Shown: positions 10,716-23,310 of the stretch, one piece after another
Layout of the letters: each line of letters opens with the position of its first letter
Numbering within the stretch: the stretch's first letter is position 1
NCBI RefSeq assembly: GCF_034702125.1
Contig: NC_085862.1
Span: 18,338,891-18,402,890 of the forward strand
Source: Engraulis encrasicolus
Taxonomy: Eukaryota > Chordata > Actinopteri > Clupeiformes > Engraulidae
Length of the DNA: 64,000 nt
Direction: 5' to 3'
Notes under the pieces: generated by a model
Seen by the model: the letters and a program-made list of their open reading frames with translations, nothing else
The model's database searches: none
What the model was told of the DNA's origin: nothing
Translations under genes and position numbers: made by a program

Positions 10716-11466
10716 CGGCTGCAAGCCTGCAGCCAGTCATTATAGGAAACTTCTGCTGGGTTCAACAGTATGTATTTAGCCTGGAAAACCAGCGCCAACT
10801 GCTGGACAGCAAAATGTTTTGCCTGCGGTTGGGTTGTGCTCATCAACAATGTTCCGTTTTATCCATTCATCCGAGCCAGACTAAATTAGACATCCAATCC
10901 ATTTAGGCTGGTTTATCAGGCTAGTATGTATTGTGTGTTTGTTGCTGTGGCTGTTTATGCCTGTGTGCAACTGTTTGTGTCTGTGTGGGCATAAATGAAA
11001 CTTGAATTTGTATGTAGAAGCGTTGGCGTAGGCTGCTCAAACTCAGATGAGCGTGCGTCAGCATTATCTTGCTGCTCCAGGGGGTGCTACCATCCACTTC
11101 CCCTCTCTGCTGTACACCAATAAACAAACAAAAATAGGAGCACATTTTTTTCCCAGATTAATGTATTTTAAGTTCTTTTCTACTGCCAGGTCAAGTCAAT
11201 TTAGTTGGAGAGGTAAGTCCTCCATGTTGTGCATTTTGGGCGTGTGGGTGTGTATATGTGTGTGTGTGTGTGTTTGTTTAACGAGCCCATTCTCGGGGAA
11301 AATCAACTACATGCTTTGTGGTGCCGCTACGATATAGCCTCAGTTTTCGTAGTTGGGCAACGCGCACTGTCGTCGAGAGTGTGTGAGAGAGAGGGTGAGA
11401 GAGAGAGACCACCCGAGCAGCAAGCATTCCGGGAGGTGATGCAATGTCTCCCTTCCTCCAACATTA

Positions 11467-11535
11467 TCCCCAACCTTAACCCTACACTTAACCTTAACCC
11501 TAACCCTAAACTTAACCCTAAACTTAACCGTAAAT
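11467..11535. repeat. Degenerate telomere-like repeats
   Basis: Runs of CCCTAA, CCTTAA and CTTAAC variants. A similar stretch on the other strand lies at 33661-33790. These are interstitial and degenerate, not a chromosome end. Confidence 0.7.
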
Positions 11536-13335
11536 CACTTTGAAATGTTTGATTACCGTCGTTTCCAGTTAGCCTTCAGTCGCGCTTAATTGTTGACGTC
11601 CGTCCGCATTATTCTTCCCCCCAGAACCAAACTACCCCAATTGTCAGTTCCCCCTTTCGTCGCCCAACCACGAGAAACGAGGCTATTCATAAAGGCACCA
11701 TGAGGCTTAAGAGTGATTCTACGAATCGCCTGCGCTTTTGGCAAAAGCGAAATGTCAATTATCTGTTGTTTTTTTTTCAACTAAATGACCTAGATGTTTA
11801 CATAGTGTATATATTTAAGTTTCCAAACAAACAAATTGCCAAGCTTAATCTTAAATCATTTGATAAATACTCTAATGAAAGCGAACATTTGCTTGATTAT
11901 TTTGTCAACAGTGTTATGGACAAATACTATGTCATTTCAAACATATATAAAAATACTACAGAGTTGAAACAACATACGTTTGAAAGTGCTTATGTCTCTT
12001 AGCAATAATGTTGTCATTAATCTGTGCAATTTATATAGAAAATGTGATTGTTGAGCTTCATAAGTAGGATTTTATGATTCACTGTGATACAGACTGACAC
12101 AATTTTCATTATAAATCCCTGTAACGTCTGATTTGAATTTAGTCACCCTCCTTACACAAGACTTCCTTCTCCAGAGATCCCTAGTGTCTGTTCATAGGAT
12201 TATTCCAACACATTCCAGCACAAAAACACTTTGAAAACAGTCAACCGTGTTACTCAACTGTGTCATGGTCAACAGTGCAGGGGAAACAGTTGGCACTTTT
12301 TTAGGAGAAAAACAGAGCAGACAAACCCATCTCCCTATAACACAAATTATTTAGTTTGTTTGTCTGTCAATATGGAGATAAATTGGCAAATACATAATCC
12401 TCCTCAACTGTCATAGCTAATTGTAACACGGCTTGACATTTCAGCAATTTTTATGGTGTTGTGCCAACTGAGGACCTCAGAAGTTTCACCACAACACCTT
12501 AATCAATTAATGTATTTGTATGCTTTATCTGTGTTTTTCTACATGTGATTTCTAATTCAGATTCTTATGAATATGTTGATAACACAGTTGACAGGCAATT
12601 TCCCCGCTATGAGAACATGAAAAATGATGGATTAAATTATGGAAGGATGAAGCTCAAAACTTACCAAAAAGTCTTCCCATATCCTGCCAAAGAGGTTATG
12701 ACATCACATGATGTTATTCGTATGGCCTAAGACCAAACCATTACTGATTTATGGAGGGGGTTTCAGACCGTGACACGGTTAACACAGTTTTCGTGGACAC
12801 ACACAAAATGGCAAATTTCATGTATAGTGGAAAGGACAGTGGTCTTTCTTACAGTTTTGTCATATTGTGATGATTACTGTGAATCAACAACATTTGCAAT
12901 CGTCTTGGGCAAAACAAGTTTCTTTACATGCTAATATGAAGACTGAATCTGACATTTGGAAAACAGAACGGCATGAAAACACACAAAACCAGTATTAAAT
13001 ATTTATTCTTGCTGAGGGAAATAATGCCATCTACACTTTCTGTATTATATAAAAGATAAATGTGTGCTAATGTCCAAAACATCATTGGATGCAGTTAATA
13101 GTTAGTGGAATTGGCAAATAAAATCCATGGACTTAAAAGCGCAGTAGAATTGTATAATCCCTCTTAAAGTTTTTTTTCTGTTTTTCTCGTAAAGACTTCA
13201 CGAATGGCCCGAGTTACTGTTGGTTTAACTGTGCTACTTAAAATAAAAGAACCCTACTTGGCATCTACAGTTATTGTTCTGTATTTCCTGTCCACTCTAT
13301 CTTCTGCGAGTATTGCATGCTATGATTATGTCCTT

Positions 13336-13390
13336 GATTGTAAGTTGCTCTGGATGAAAGCGTCTGCCATATGTAATGTAATGTCCTCTA
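13336..13390. repeat. SINE-like 3' tail
   Basis: Reads GTAAGTTGCTCTGGATGAAA, then GCGTCTGCCATATGTAATGT. This is the widespread teleost SINE/LINE tail pattern of the form GTAAGTCGCTTTGGATAAAA, GCGTCTGC, (TAATG)n. Related tails occur at about 41264, 42175, 42298 and 43055. Confidence 0.6.
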
Positions 13391-13778
13391 CTTCCTTATT
13401 AAGTGCAGGCCAAACATTTATTGGTACCCAATAGAACGTCTCTGCTTAAACAACGTCACTGCGTTGAACATGCACGCCTCTACCCAGGGCGGTTGGAAAT
13501 GCTCAAAGTTGATTCACTCTCGACAAAGTGGGTTGAGTTTCCGCTGTGGAGGGAACATGAACAGACAGTTTTCCTGAGTGAGTGTAGCTGAGCCGAAGGT
13601 GTTGCGTCACTGCGAAGGTGGAGCCTGGGTAGAGACCAGCGGCCACCTACTGTAGGGGAGCCTCCTTGCCAGGGCTAGTTATGAACAGATTAAGGTAGCT
13701 GCAGGACAGCAACACAAGCTTTGCATAGTGGCCTGTGTGAGTCATGTTGCTGTGGTGTCTGTGCAGGAAATTACAGTG

Positions 13779-13780
<2 letters not shown>

Positions 13781-13852
<72 letters not shown>
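13781..13852. repeat. (GT)36 microsatellite
   Basis: 72 bp of uninterrupted GT dinucleotides. Confidence 0.98.
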
Positions 13853-13853
<1 letters not shown>

Positions 13854-16776
13854 GGCTAAACACAGCCCAGATATCTAATTACATAATCAGGTTTCGCACC
13901 TCACTCTATGGAGGTTGACTTTTATTTGTCAGTGACACTCAATCCAGTTCTCCAATGTGGTGAACAGCCAACCCCCAAACCCGCAGGTATCTACTGGCTT
14001 GTATAGGCTTGTCACACCACATTTGCAAGAACCAGTGTCTCATCGTCTTCCTGACTCACTGTCTTTCATTTTCACAGTGAGAGCAAACGAACATCCTCTT
14101 TCTTGTTAAACATCCTCATTTTATTTTATTTGTACTTGAATCTCCTTGCGAATACTCCTCATATGTGGATGTTAGAGGACAGTATGGGAGAAATTTGGAG
14201 AGCTGGTTTCCTCACAAAACACACTGGGTGAGTACACAAACAGAATAGAAGCCGTGTGTGAAGTTATACGGAAAAAGGCTTGCTCATGTTTAACATATAT
14301 GGGGAAGTTGATGTGTCTGAGTATTATTAAGGAGGCATTGCAGCACTAGACCTACACCACAGGAAACGACTACAGGAAGTCAGGGAAGCAGTAGCACATA
14401 GTGGCAATAATACTGCCATACAACAAGAAAGTGCAGTAGGCTTAAATAGTATGTAAACACTGAAAACACTTTTTTAACTATCAAGTCTTTGTCAAACAAA
14501 AACAGACAAGGAAACACATAAAAGAAGAATAAAATCATTGTTATTGTACGTGTAATGTCAAGATTAAATTAAATGAATCAAGAACAGTCAACCTTATAAC
14601 CTTGTGGTAACTTAGGTAGCCAGTTTATACAATGTGAGGCTGACTTGTAAAGTAGGCCTATTCATAATTTGTCTGAGCATGTAGTTGTTCATCGGAATAC
14701 ACGTCTGGTTAGTGGTGGCCAGAGTAGGTATTGCAACTATGCTGCTCATTAAAACGGCTGTCTACTGCCAAATTTGATCATTTCATGAATATTCACAAAA
14801 TAATTAACTAATGTTTACTAGTATGTTTAGTAGTAATAGTTTTGATAAAAATATTTTTTTCTGGAAATTCATGGCCGAAATGGCAGAAAATGGACAACAT
14901 CCCCCTTTTCATGTGTGAAAAGTGCAATTTTCCCTGTCATAATGAATACAATTTGATGGTGTTAGCAATTATGCATGAAAAGGGTAACATTTGTGAATGG
15001 ATCCATGAATTTTGGAAATAAACTGCAAAAAATATGACACAGTGCACCTTTAAGCAGGTCTTTGGCAGTTGATTAATGTAAGCCTACATACTAACCACAC
15101 GGGGGAGTCAGTGTATTGCAATGCTCACTCTTTTGAGGACCGAAACCACAGTGTAGTCAGTCACACTTGTTTTTCCCCAGATAGATTAATCTGTGAAATA
15201 TCTGCTCTTTTCAGTTGCTTATGCCTTACCCTTTTACTTCAATTGCACGTTTATTTGTGTAGCACATTTAGGCAGAGGCAGTTCATTAGCTTCACAGAAA
15301 ATAAAAACATAAAGACAACCGATGAGAAATAGTTTTTTTTTTCAAAAGACATTTAATCGACATCATGTGCGCTATCTTCAAGTGGGAAAGTAGGCCTATT
15401 GCCTGATTTTCATCATCTGGCTGCGGTTCAGCAAATACACGCGAGGGCGTTCCATTCCCTGCCGCACCCACGGAACGGGAACGGCATAGCCTATGGGCAA
15501 GAGTAGGCTACAATGTCCCCGCATGCCCCGCATGTCTCAGATGAGCCAAATGATTTGTATAGGCCTAAACACGGGAGTCTTTTCTCCTGCCAGACAGTCA
15601 GAGCGCAAGATGACGTTTTTGCTGTCAAATCAGAGCCATCTAATAACAGAGTTGCGCAAACCGGGGACCAGGAAGTCGGTTGGTGATGTGATTCGCGTAG
15701 ATTAAAATGTTTCTTAACAGTAAACTTCTGTTCGTTGGAAACTAACACAGAACCATCACATACCAAACAAAGATTAAGTACAAACAAATTACATTATCTT
15801 TACCACATTTTCTGTGTTCTACGGACACCTCCTGGAACTAAGTAACTTCTAATAGAACTAAAGTCAATGGGGATTTCCATGTTAACGCCCCGTAAGGCTC
15901 CATGAGAGCCGCCATTGCTGTGGAAAGATTGGTCCATAGAGGTCTATGGGAGTGGCGTAACTCTGATATTAGATGGCTCTGTGTCAAATCAAAGCCGTGT
16001 CAAATGGGAGACATTAGGGACCCGCTGTAGCCAATCGGAGACGAGAAACGCGGTGGTCGGGCGTAACATCGCCCTGTGTTTTGCAAGTCCAGTCTCCCCG
16101 CATGCCTTCTCCATTGCCTGTATCAGGGCCGTAGCCTACGCTGATGGGGATGACGCTCACAGTCCATCATCAGCAGTGTTTGGGCAGTAATGCATTACAA
16201 AAGTAGGCCTAATTAATTACTGTAATGCATTACTTTTTGCTGTAAGCCCAATGTAGCTTAAGGCATAATGCTACAGGGCAAAAATCGAGTCAGAAAGAAG
16301 CTATTCCTGAACCTGATCCAACACTGATCACCAGACAGAGAAGAAGACTGAGTTCAAATCAGTTTTTGTGCTTATAGTTTTGCTACATTGGTGTAGGGCT
16401 ATGTTTGTGTATGCTAACTTGTGTGAAGAGTTCGCAAACATAGACCTAAAAGTTGCAAAAAAATGGCTTTTTTAAATGTTATGCAGCTTCACATGAAATA
16501 CAACAAAATTTGTAATGGAATCTTATAAATGTTTGCAATAGGCCTTTAATTAGGCTAAGTTATTCAGGGGACCTAGATAAGGTGGGGTCTGTTGTAATGG
16601 TGTCTGTCTTCAATAAAGACCTAAAGTGCAGGGGTAAATCCTGGTTTGTGTTCCTAGTGCAGCCCTTGGAGGACTTGTACGGCCCTTGGAGGAATTTGAA
16701 GTGGTCCCTCGAATGAAAAAGGTTCCCAATCCCTGATTTAGACCATAAGAAATCAAAAGAAAGAGATGATCTAAGG
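13853..16776. other. Intergenic region, dispersed repeats only
   Basis: No supported gene. The segment 14740-15060 (ending GACACAGTGCACCTTTAA) shares its distal part with 27585-27705, indicating a dispersed MITE-like repeat. Segments near 15440-15700 and 15860-16110 share short phrases (ATGTTAACG, TCAAATCA), perhaps from another repeat family. Confidence 0.45.
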
Positions 16777-17116
16777 CAGGGGTGTCAAACTCAAATTGAC
16801 TAAGGGCCAAAATCAAAATTTGGAACAAAGTCGCAGGCCAAACTCAACATTTATTTTTTAAAAATGGACTAAAATTGTGCGTGCATGCACTTTATACTCA
16901 TAGTTACATTTCACACACCCTCTGTCCCATCATACATGGTAGTTTAAATATGTCCGCACATCCTGTGACACATCAAATTTCATGTTCAAGTCTTGTTACG
17001 CTATACATTAATGGTGTATGTGGGCCAACTGTAATACAAACAAAATGATCTCGCGGGCCGAATAAAATGGCTCCGCAGGCCAGATTTGGCCCCCGGGCCT
17101 GAGTTTGACATCCCTG
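16777..17116. mobile_element. hAT-like MITE (340 bp)
   Basis: Termini are CAGGGGTGTCAAACTCAA and, inverted at the right, CAGGGATGTCAAACTCA. The flanking 8-mers ATCTAAGG (16769-16776) and CTCTAAGG (17117-17124) match at 7 of 8 positions, the hAT target-site length. Interior text with GGGCC and GGCCC near both ends is typical of this common fish family. No coding capacity. Confidence 0.9.
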
Positions 17117-17976
17117 CTCTAAGGGCATTTTCACACATAGACCTCTTAAAGTCAACCAAACTCAGTCCTCCTTAAATATGCCAAAAAGTGAAACGACAGC
17201 AAAAGGAGCTCTGTTTTTGTTCATATTGTGAGTGTAGGCCTATTACAAAAAAAACAGATGATCTCTCTGGTCCTGTTACTTTGGTGGTGTGCCAGTCTTC
17301 TTTTTGAGCACACACGTTTTGCTGTTTTGCCTTCCGGTTCATGGTTGTTTTAGATAAAAAGGCTAAATAATTTGTTATATTGCAAATGATGTCTGGGCGG
17401 TTTGCTAAACTGTTTTGGGGCAGGCTTTTTCTGTCGTGCTGCTCCTGACTTGGGGAGTAGGTGCGTTGCCTCTTGCCATCTAGCCTACTCGCGGATGGTA
17501 TATGAATGTAGGACTAACGGTTAAGTTGGCTATGAAAGAATCATATCGAAATGTTTCAAGACAGCTATAAAGTGAGTGAATCCAATTTAGACCCATTGGC
17601 ATTCCAGTACGGTTGGACTTGCAGGGCACCGCCTCGGTCGTTCAGTCACCTTTGTAGTTGGGGTAGCCTACTGCGTAGGCTAATACAAATTTAACCCTAT
17701 TTAGTCTGGGCTGTTTTGGCACGCCCAGTGCAGTAAAAGTGATTGTCCTGGGTTATTGTCATATGTTACTTAAGAGTCTCAGTGCAGTTCAAAAGTCCTA
17801 GGTACAGTGTGGCTATCCCAGGGTATGAGGAGTTAGGGTATATAGTGGGTAAAGTGTCTTGTTGTACTGTAGGCCTACTGTTAGGCTACGCTCAATGCAG
17901 TAAGGAGTCTAAGGTAGTGCAAGGTAGTGCTTGAGCTTGTGCCATACAAATGGTGGGTGGGGTGAGGTGTAATTCC
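17117..17976. other. Stretch without a gene
   Basis: AT-rich sequence with several TAGGCCTA octamers and no supported frame. Confidence 0.45.
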
Positions 17977-18565
17977 TTAAATGTGTGCGCGTGTGCGTGC
18001 GTGTTGTTGTTGTGTTGTGCTGTGTTGTGTTGTGTCGTGCAGGGGGTGCAGGGGGTGACTGTCATTGTCAACTATGGAGTCCAGTCTGCACAGGGTCCTC
18101 CTCGTCTCGGCTGTTGTGCTGAGAGCCTCCTGTTCCATGCCCACCACAGACCCAGCGTTAATCACCAGCCTGTCTAGGCGTCCAGCACCCCTTTTCCTAA
18201 TACTACCACCCCAACAGGCAATTGCATAGGACAGGACACTGGCCATGACAGACTGGTAAAACATCAGCAGAAGTCTGTTGCAGACATTGAAGGATCTCAG
18301 CTTCCTGAGGAAACACAGCCTGCTCTGTCCTTTCCTGTAGAGTGCATCTTAATAAGCAGCCCAGTCCAGTTTATTGTACAGGTATACCCCAAGGTACTTG
18401 TAGGTGCAGACTGTCTCCACTGCCTTCCCCCCCTCCCCCTCAATAGAGACAGGCACCAATGGTGGGGTGGTCCTTCTGAAGTCAATCACCATCTCCTTGG
18501 TTTTGGTGGTATTCAGCTGCAGCTGGATGTTCCGGTGTCTGTCTATATGAGCTACCCGTCGAGAT
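17977..18565 (-). pseudogene. LINE reverse-transcriptase C-terminal fragment
   Basis: The minus strand encodes, with frame breaks, a region that resembles fish LINE proteins. It has VCTYKYLGVYL near 18400, FLRKLRSFNVCNRLLLMFYQ near 18280, and VLSYAIACWGGS near 18200. It is followed by GT/TTG-rich sequence. Stops and frameshifts make it a dead fragment. The piece at 18690-18980 is the adjoining upstream part of the same protein. Confidence 0.75.
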
Positions 18566-18689
18566 GTGATCCTTTTCGCTACTGAGCATGCGCACGCATG
18601 CGCACACCCTGGTTTTCCCCAGGTTTTCGCGGGTGATTGCCCATCGAATTGTGCTACCGCAGTTTACAAACTCGAGATGGCAGGAAGGA

Positions 18690-18980
18690 TCATGCATCTG
18701 GCATTTATATGATTCCATTCAGTTTGTCCGGGCTCAGAACAGAACACCTGCACCATTTGACAAAGTTCTCCACCAGTCCCCTGTACTCTCCTTCCTGGCC
18801 ATCCTTGATGCACCCCACGACATCAGAGAACTTTTGCATGTGACATGTGGTCTCCATGTTATAATTGAAGTTGGTGGTGTATAGAGAGAACAGTATGGGG
18901 AGAGCACTGTTGCCTGTATAGTCACCCAGCCTGACGAACTGGGTCCTCCTAGTGAGGTAGTCAGTTATCCAGGTAACCAT
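18690..18980 (-). pseudogene. LINE reverse-transcriptase core fragment
   Basis: Minus frame with WITDYLTRRTQFVRLGD, FSLYTTNFNYN, and MQKFSDVVGCI where the catalytic FADD/FSDD box should be; the second aspartate is lost. It is separated from its C-terminal continuation by about 125 bp of unrelated sequence. Non-functional. Confidence 0.75.
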
Positions 18981-19160
18981 CCCCTTTTCTACTCCAATCT
19001 ACAGCAGTTTGTCACTAAGGCAGGAGTAGCTGAATGGTGTTGAAGGCACTGGAAAGTGCTTGTGTTGTGTGTGTGCTGAGCTGGGTGGGGGTTCTGTGTG
19101 GTGTGTGTGCGTGTGTGTGGCCTGAGAGCTGAGCTGAGCTGGGTGTGTGGTGCATTGTGT

Positions 19161-19164
<4 letters not shown>

Positions 19165-19205
<41 letters not shown>
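19165..19205. repeat. (CT)n microsatellite
   Basis: 41 bp of CT repeats. Confidence 0.95.
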
Positions 19206-19208
<3 letters not shown>

Positions 19209-20529
19209 TCTGTCGTGCCGAAAAGCGAGTCCCTGCAGAACACAAGTGCCCTCATTGAAATCAATGACATTTGAGAGAGAATTTGAGAGAAAATTATACT
19301 AATTTTTGCAGAATTAATTACATAATTTATAAACAAAAAAATATGCTTATGAAACATTACTCGTCCTCCACTTAATATGAGCTCTTTGAATGAAACCATA
19401 ACACTTGTTATGACAATTCTTTTATGGAATTAATAAGCTACTGAAATTGTAACCAGCTCTTTGTAATACTTCCAGAAGGAATAGATGCTTTATTGATAGG
19501 CTTTCCATCTTAAATTGTGTCGGATTTGTCTGCAAAAATGGGTAAAAAAAATATCTGAAAAATTGGTCATTGGTTTCCATTGCTTTGAATGAGGGCACAG
19601 GCAGGTGCGCAACTACTCATTTCAATGGATGTATTGCAGAACTATTTCACAAGTCATTTGTGGGTTTCACTGCAGTGAAAAATAGTACTGGGTGGGAACT
19701 ACAGGCAGGCTTATGACAATGGCAAATGGCCCTCGAGACATAGGTTCCCCACCGCTGCTTTAGACAGCATTCAATATTCAAGATTACAAACTCACACTTG
19801 AAATATGTGACTATCTGTTTTTTAAAACAGTTCTACAGTTCAACAGCTATTCTTCCTCTTTCACCCTCTCTCTTTGGCGCCCCCCTCTCTCTGGCGCCCC
19901 CCTGCAACGCATACATCGCATATACTGTAGTTGCGCCCCTGGGCACAGGTGTCGTGTTCTGGCAGGGACTCGATTTTCAGCAAGACAACTCCATCTCCTT
20001 AATGTTGATAGTGGCTCCCCGATGCCCGAGAGTCAGATAAAATATCCCTGATCTTAGACTAAGTTAGCTTTTTTCACAATTGGCAATGCGGCATTAAACA
20101 TTGAGGGTCGATAAACATCTGAGTTTTTGGAACTTGGGGTGTCTGTAAATGCACTACTAACAACAGCAGAGTAATGCTGATTCCATCACTATTAAACAGT
20201 TATTACCCTGAAATTACATTGAAATAGCCTACCATGAAGCAACTGTAAAGTGTCAGGCTACCCCATTGGCATTCCAGTGCAGCTGACTGTCCTTGTGTTT
20301 GGTCGTTCAGTGAGCTTTGTAGGCCTAGTTGAGGTACCGCGTAATACAAATAAATTGAGTTTGGTTGGTAGACCGCTGTGTGAGCATTTTGAATCATCGG
20401 GACATCGATGAGGGCCACACTGGTGGGGGAGCAACCCTCAAGAAAAAAGCACCCAACCATGCACATTTGTTTACTGAGCGCATTGCGCTATAGGTAGCCT
20501 ATATCTCTCACTACCCCCAATGATTAGTT
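19206..20529. other. Stretch without a gene
   Basis: No supported frame. Short hAT-like phrases occur near 19720 (GGTTCCCCACCGCTG), suggesting an eroded element. Confidence 0.4.
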
Positions 20530-21552
20530 TCATTCACAAAAGAAAGATTGACCCTTTAATGAACACTGACGGGGCAGATTCTCACAAGACAAAAGTTTTG
20601 TCGCCTATCAAACATAATGTGAAAATGAGCAGATAAGCCACTTCAAAACACTTCAAATACGCAGATCGGATGTCCTACTTAATCACTGATTCACTCTCAC
20701 CTCTCCAAAAAAATCAACTTTGGCCTTAGGTGTATGTTTAGGGTCATTGTAATCATGGAAAGCAACAGAATGAAATCAATGGAGGTCAATGAGAGATGGT
20801 GATATATGCTATTCGTAGAGCAATACATTTTTAACTTAATGATTTAATCAATGATAAAAGCCCTCACACACCAGCAGCATGCATGCAGCTCCATATAAGA
20901 GCTGTATCTCTCCCATGTTTGACTTTAGGCACTATGTATTTTTTCCGGATTCTTCACCTTTAACACCAAAGAAGTCTCTCCCACTGTCCTGTCTCAAAAA
21001 AGCCAGCCAAGAGTATGTCAGGCCTAATTCTGACAAAAATGAAGGCTAATGGGACTCATACTCTGAAGGCATGATCGCAAGATCAACCATTTTATAACTG
21101 ATAGCATCAAAACTGTATGGTGTTGGTGATGAAGAATATGAAAAAAGAAAAATGGTGCATAAAGTGAAACATGGTAGGGATACAGCTCTTATGAGGAGCT
21201 GCATGCATGCTGCAGGTGTTTGAGGGCTTTTATCATTGATTAAATGATGAAGTTAAACATGTATTGCTCTATGAATAGCGAATATGTCACCATCTCTCAT
21301 TGATCTTCACTGTTTTTCATTGTGTTGTTTTCCATGATTACAATGACCCTAAACATACACCTAAGGCCAAAGTTGATTCTTTTAAGAGGTGAGAGTGATT
21401 CAGTGATTAAGTATGACACCCGATCTGCGTATTTGAAGTGTTTTCAAGTGATTTAGGCCTATCTGCTCATTTTCACATTATGTTCGATAGGCAACAAAAC
21501 TTCTGTCTTGTTAGAATCTGCCCTGTCTGTGTCAATCTTTCTTTTGTGCATG
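20530..21552. mobile_element. Tc1-derived foldback element (about 1-kb palindrome)
   Basis: Left and right halves are imperfect reverse complements from CACAAAAGAAAGATTGAC (20536) to its inverse ending about 21546, meeting near 21030. Both arms contain a fragment of a Tc1-family transposase: 21349-21387 translates to YNDPKHTPKAKVD, which matches the catalytic-region signature (D)NDPKHTS of Tc1 transposases. The same piece lies inverted near 20717-20755. So this is an inverted duplication of a transposase remnant, not an active element. Confidence 0.75.
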
Positions 21553-22343
21553 CAATTTATTTTTGTATATACATTTTCATTCGGGGGGGTTGTAGCTTTC
21601 ATATGAGTGACTTCTGAAGCCAAGTGATTAATTGAAAGTCAAGTTATTAGCTGTTATTCCAAACAGATGGATAGGCGACAACACTTTTGGAGACGGCTGT
21701 TTAGGCCTAGGCCTATGCGAAACTACCGCGAGACTGGTCGTCTTAAAATTTCGACAGCGATAAATCACACTGTTGCATAGCCTGCTGTAGTTACAGTTAT
21801 GTTGAATTGGTTGGGAAAGTAGCACTTGCTGATGGGATGGGAGAGCTTTAGAAGCAGGGGGGTCTTGGTGGGAGACTCGTGCACATTCTGAGTAGAATCT
21901 GTAACGCTGGAGCGTTTAAATAATTGTTAACATTTTTTTTTAAATTCAAGATTTAAACATTGTTGATGTAGACCTACTAAAGCAAATACAATTATTTAGC
22001 AGAAGATTAATAGGCCACTAGCAAAAAAAGATATTCAGTGTAGGCCTACTATAATAAAATAATAATAATTTTTTTTAAAAAAGGCTTTTAATTCCGTCGA
22101 ATATCAGAGAATACCATTGATTCTCTTGAATGACGGGAGGGAGTACGCCGCGCGTCTATTTGTCCCTAACACATAGACCTATAACTAGATCGTTTCTGTA
22201 ATAGGCTATATTCTGTAATATTTATACATGTTGCTGTTTAACTGCAGTTATTTCTATAATTTCCTTGTAATTTTAACCTATTGTAAGACTTTTATTAAGC
22301 TTTCTGGGTAGTGAAGACCTAAGAGTATATTTTCTCTCGACAG
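21553..22343. other. Stretch upstream of the small duplicated locus A
   Basis: AT-rich, with several TAGGCCTA octamers. I found no first exon for locus A here. Confidence 0.4.
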
Positions 22344-22664
22344 GAGCACCAGTGTCCAGAGTGACTAGATGCTGCAGTTGTATCTTTGGGGATTCAGGTA
22401 AGGGAAGGCAGCCTTTACCAAGACTGTAAAATTAAAGTAGATTGCTAGAATGCACAGGCTGTCTCATAATGCTCACATTGGCCTTTCTGTGTGCAAGTGG
22501 CTGAAAGATCGAAATCTCTCTCTCTCTCTCCAGGTGATGAGGTCCCACTATCCGTTGAGGAAACCCAGCCAGTGTCTACCCATGCCAGCTCCGTTCAACC
22601 CATCATGGAAGATGCCCCCGTTTACACCGCTCATTGGGGAGCACAGGCCACCATACACACTTGA
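22344..22664 (+). CDS. Putative small-protein exons, locus A (function unknown)
   Basis: Two candidate exons mirror those of locus B. The first is 22344-22397 (after CTCTCGACAG, before GTAAGG). The second starts at 22534 (after a CT-rich tract and CCAG) and is open to TGA at 22662-22664. Spliced, they read TRCCSCIFGDSGDEVP, then HASSVQP and VYTAHWGAQATIHT before the stop. Compared with locus B the indels are multiples of three and the stop is at the same place, which argues for past coding constraint. A first exon was not found. The family is not recognised. The intron is also homologous to that of locus B. Confidence 0.4.
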
Positions 22665-22794
22665 GCGAAATGGGAGAAAAGAAATCTACTTGGAGGAGAA
22701 CTGGACCTTTCCACAAGTTGCATGTGTGTGTTTTATATAGGGGCTTTTGTGCCCTTTCCTATTCAGCTAGTATGCACACATTTCTTCACTGCAC

Positions 22795-22990
22795 CTCACG
22801 CTCCCTCCGGACTGGAGTATGCTCACCAGTTCCAGGACCGACTCCAGTTGGCGCATGGCACGGGAGCCATCAAGTTGGGCAGCAGCCCAGCTGTTCTTCT
22901 TGTGTGCAGGTCAGCAGCAGACAGAGACGGTCGCGGAGAGCCATGTTCCCGCCAGCGCCTGACAACCACCGGGGGGAGAGGGTACATCAG
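22795..22990 (+). repeat. Conserved block downstream of locus A
   Basis: This block is about 93% identical to 28018-28213. It contains CTGTTCTTCTTGTGTGCAG at 22891-22909, which looks like a strong splice acceptor. A short region after it (AGAGCCATGTTCCCGCCAG) recurs at 27966 and 28158. No frame is clearly favoured by the substitutions, so I do not call it coding. Confidence 0.5.
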
Positions 22991-23310
22991 CGACCAGCCA
23001 CCACCACCCACTTAGTGCGTTCAGGCCGACTGAGAACCGTGCTGGAGCCCGTTCGGCCGTTCCCGATAATCGCGAACCGACCGTCGTGTTCACGCCACAG
23101 ATATTTGCATTCGCCAACCGGAATGTCTGTGTCCTCGCCAGTGCCTCCATCGGGAGGAGAGGGGTATCCCCTGCACCCCTCCATCCCCCTGCGCCAGCAG
23201 ATAGGCTATGCTACCTCGACGACACATGGGCGCTTTTCTACCTCCTACAGCTCCAGCACAGTAACGTTTATGGAAGAACATATCTTTGGCCATGGCTAGA
23301 CAAGCAATCT

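Larger units (their letters stand above)
10579..13335. other. Intergenic region without a recognised gene
   Basis: No supported coding frame. It contains a 26-bp palindrome (10690-10715), a short GT run near 11260, GA-rich repeats near 11390, telomere-like repeats at 11467-11535, and AT-rich unique sequence to 13.3 kb. Confidence 0.5.

Noticed and set aside
11467..11535. Chromosome end from CCCTAA repeats
   Set aside because: The repeats are degenerate, short and flanked by ordinary sequence on both sides.
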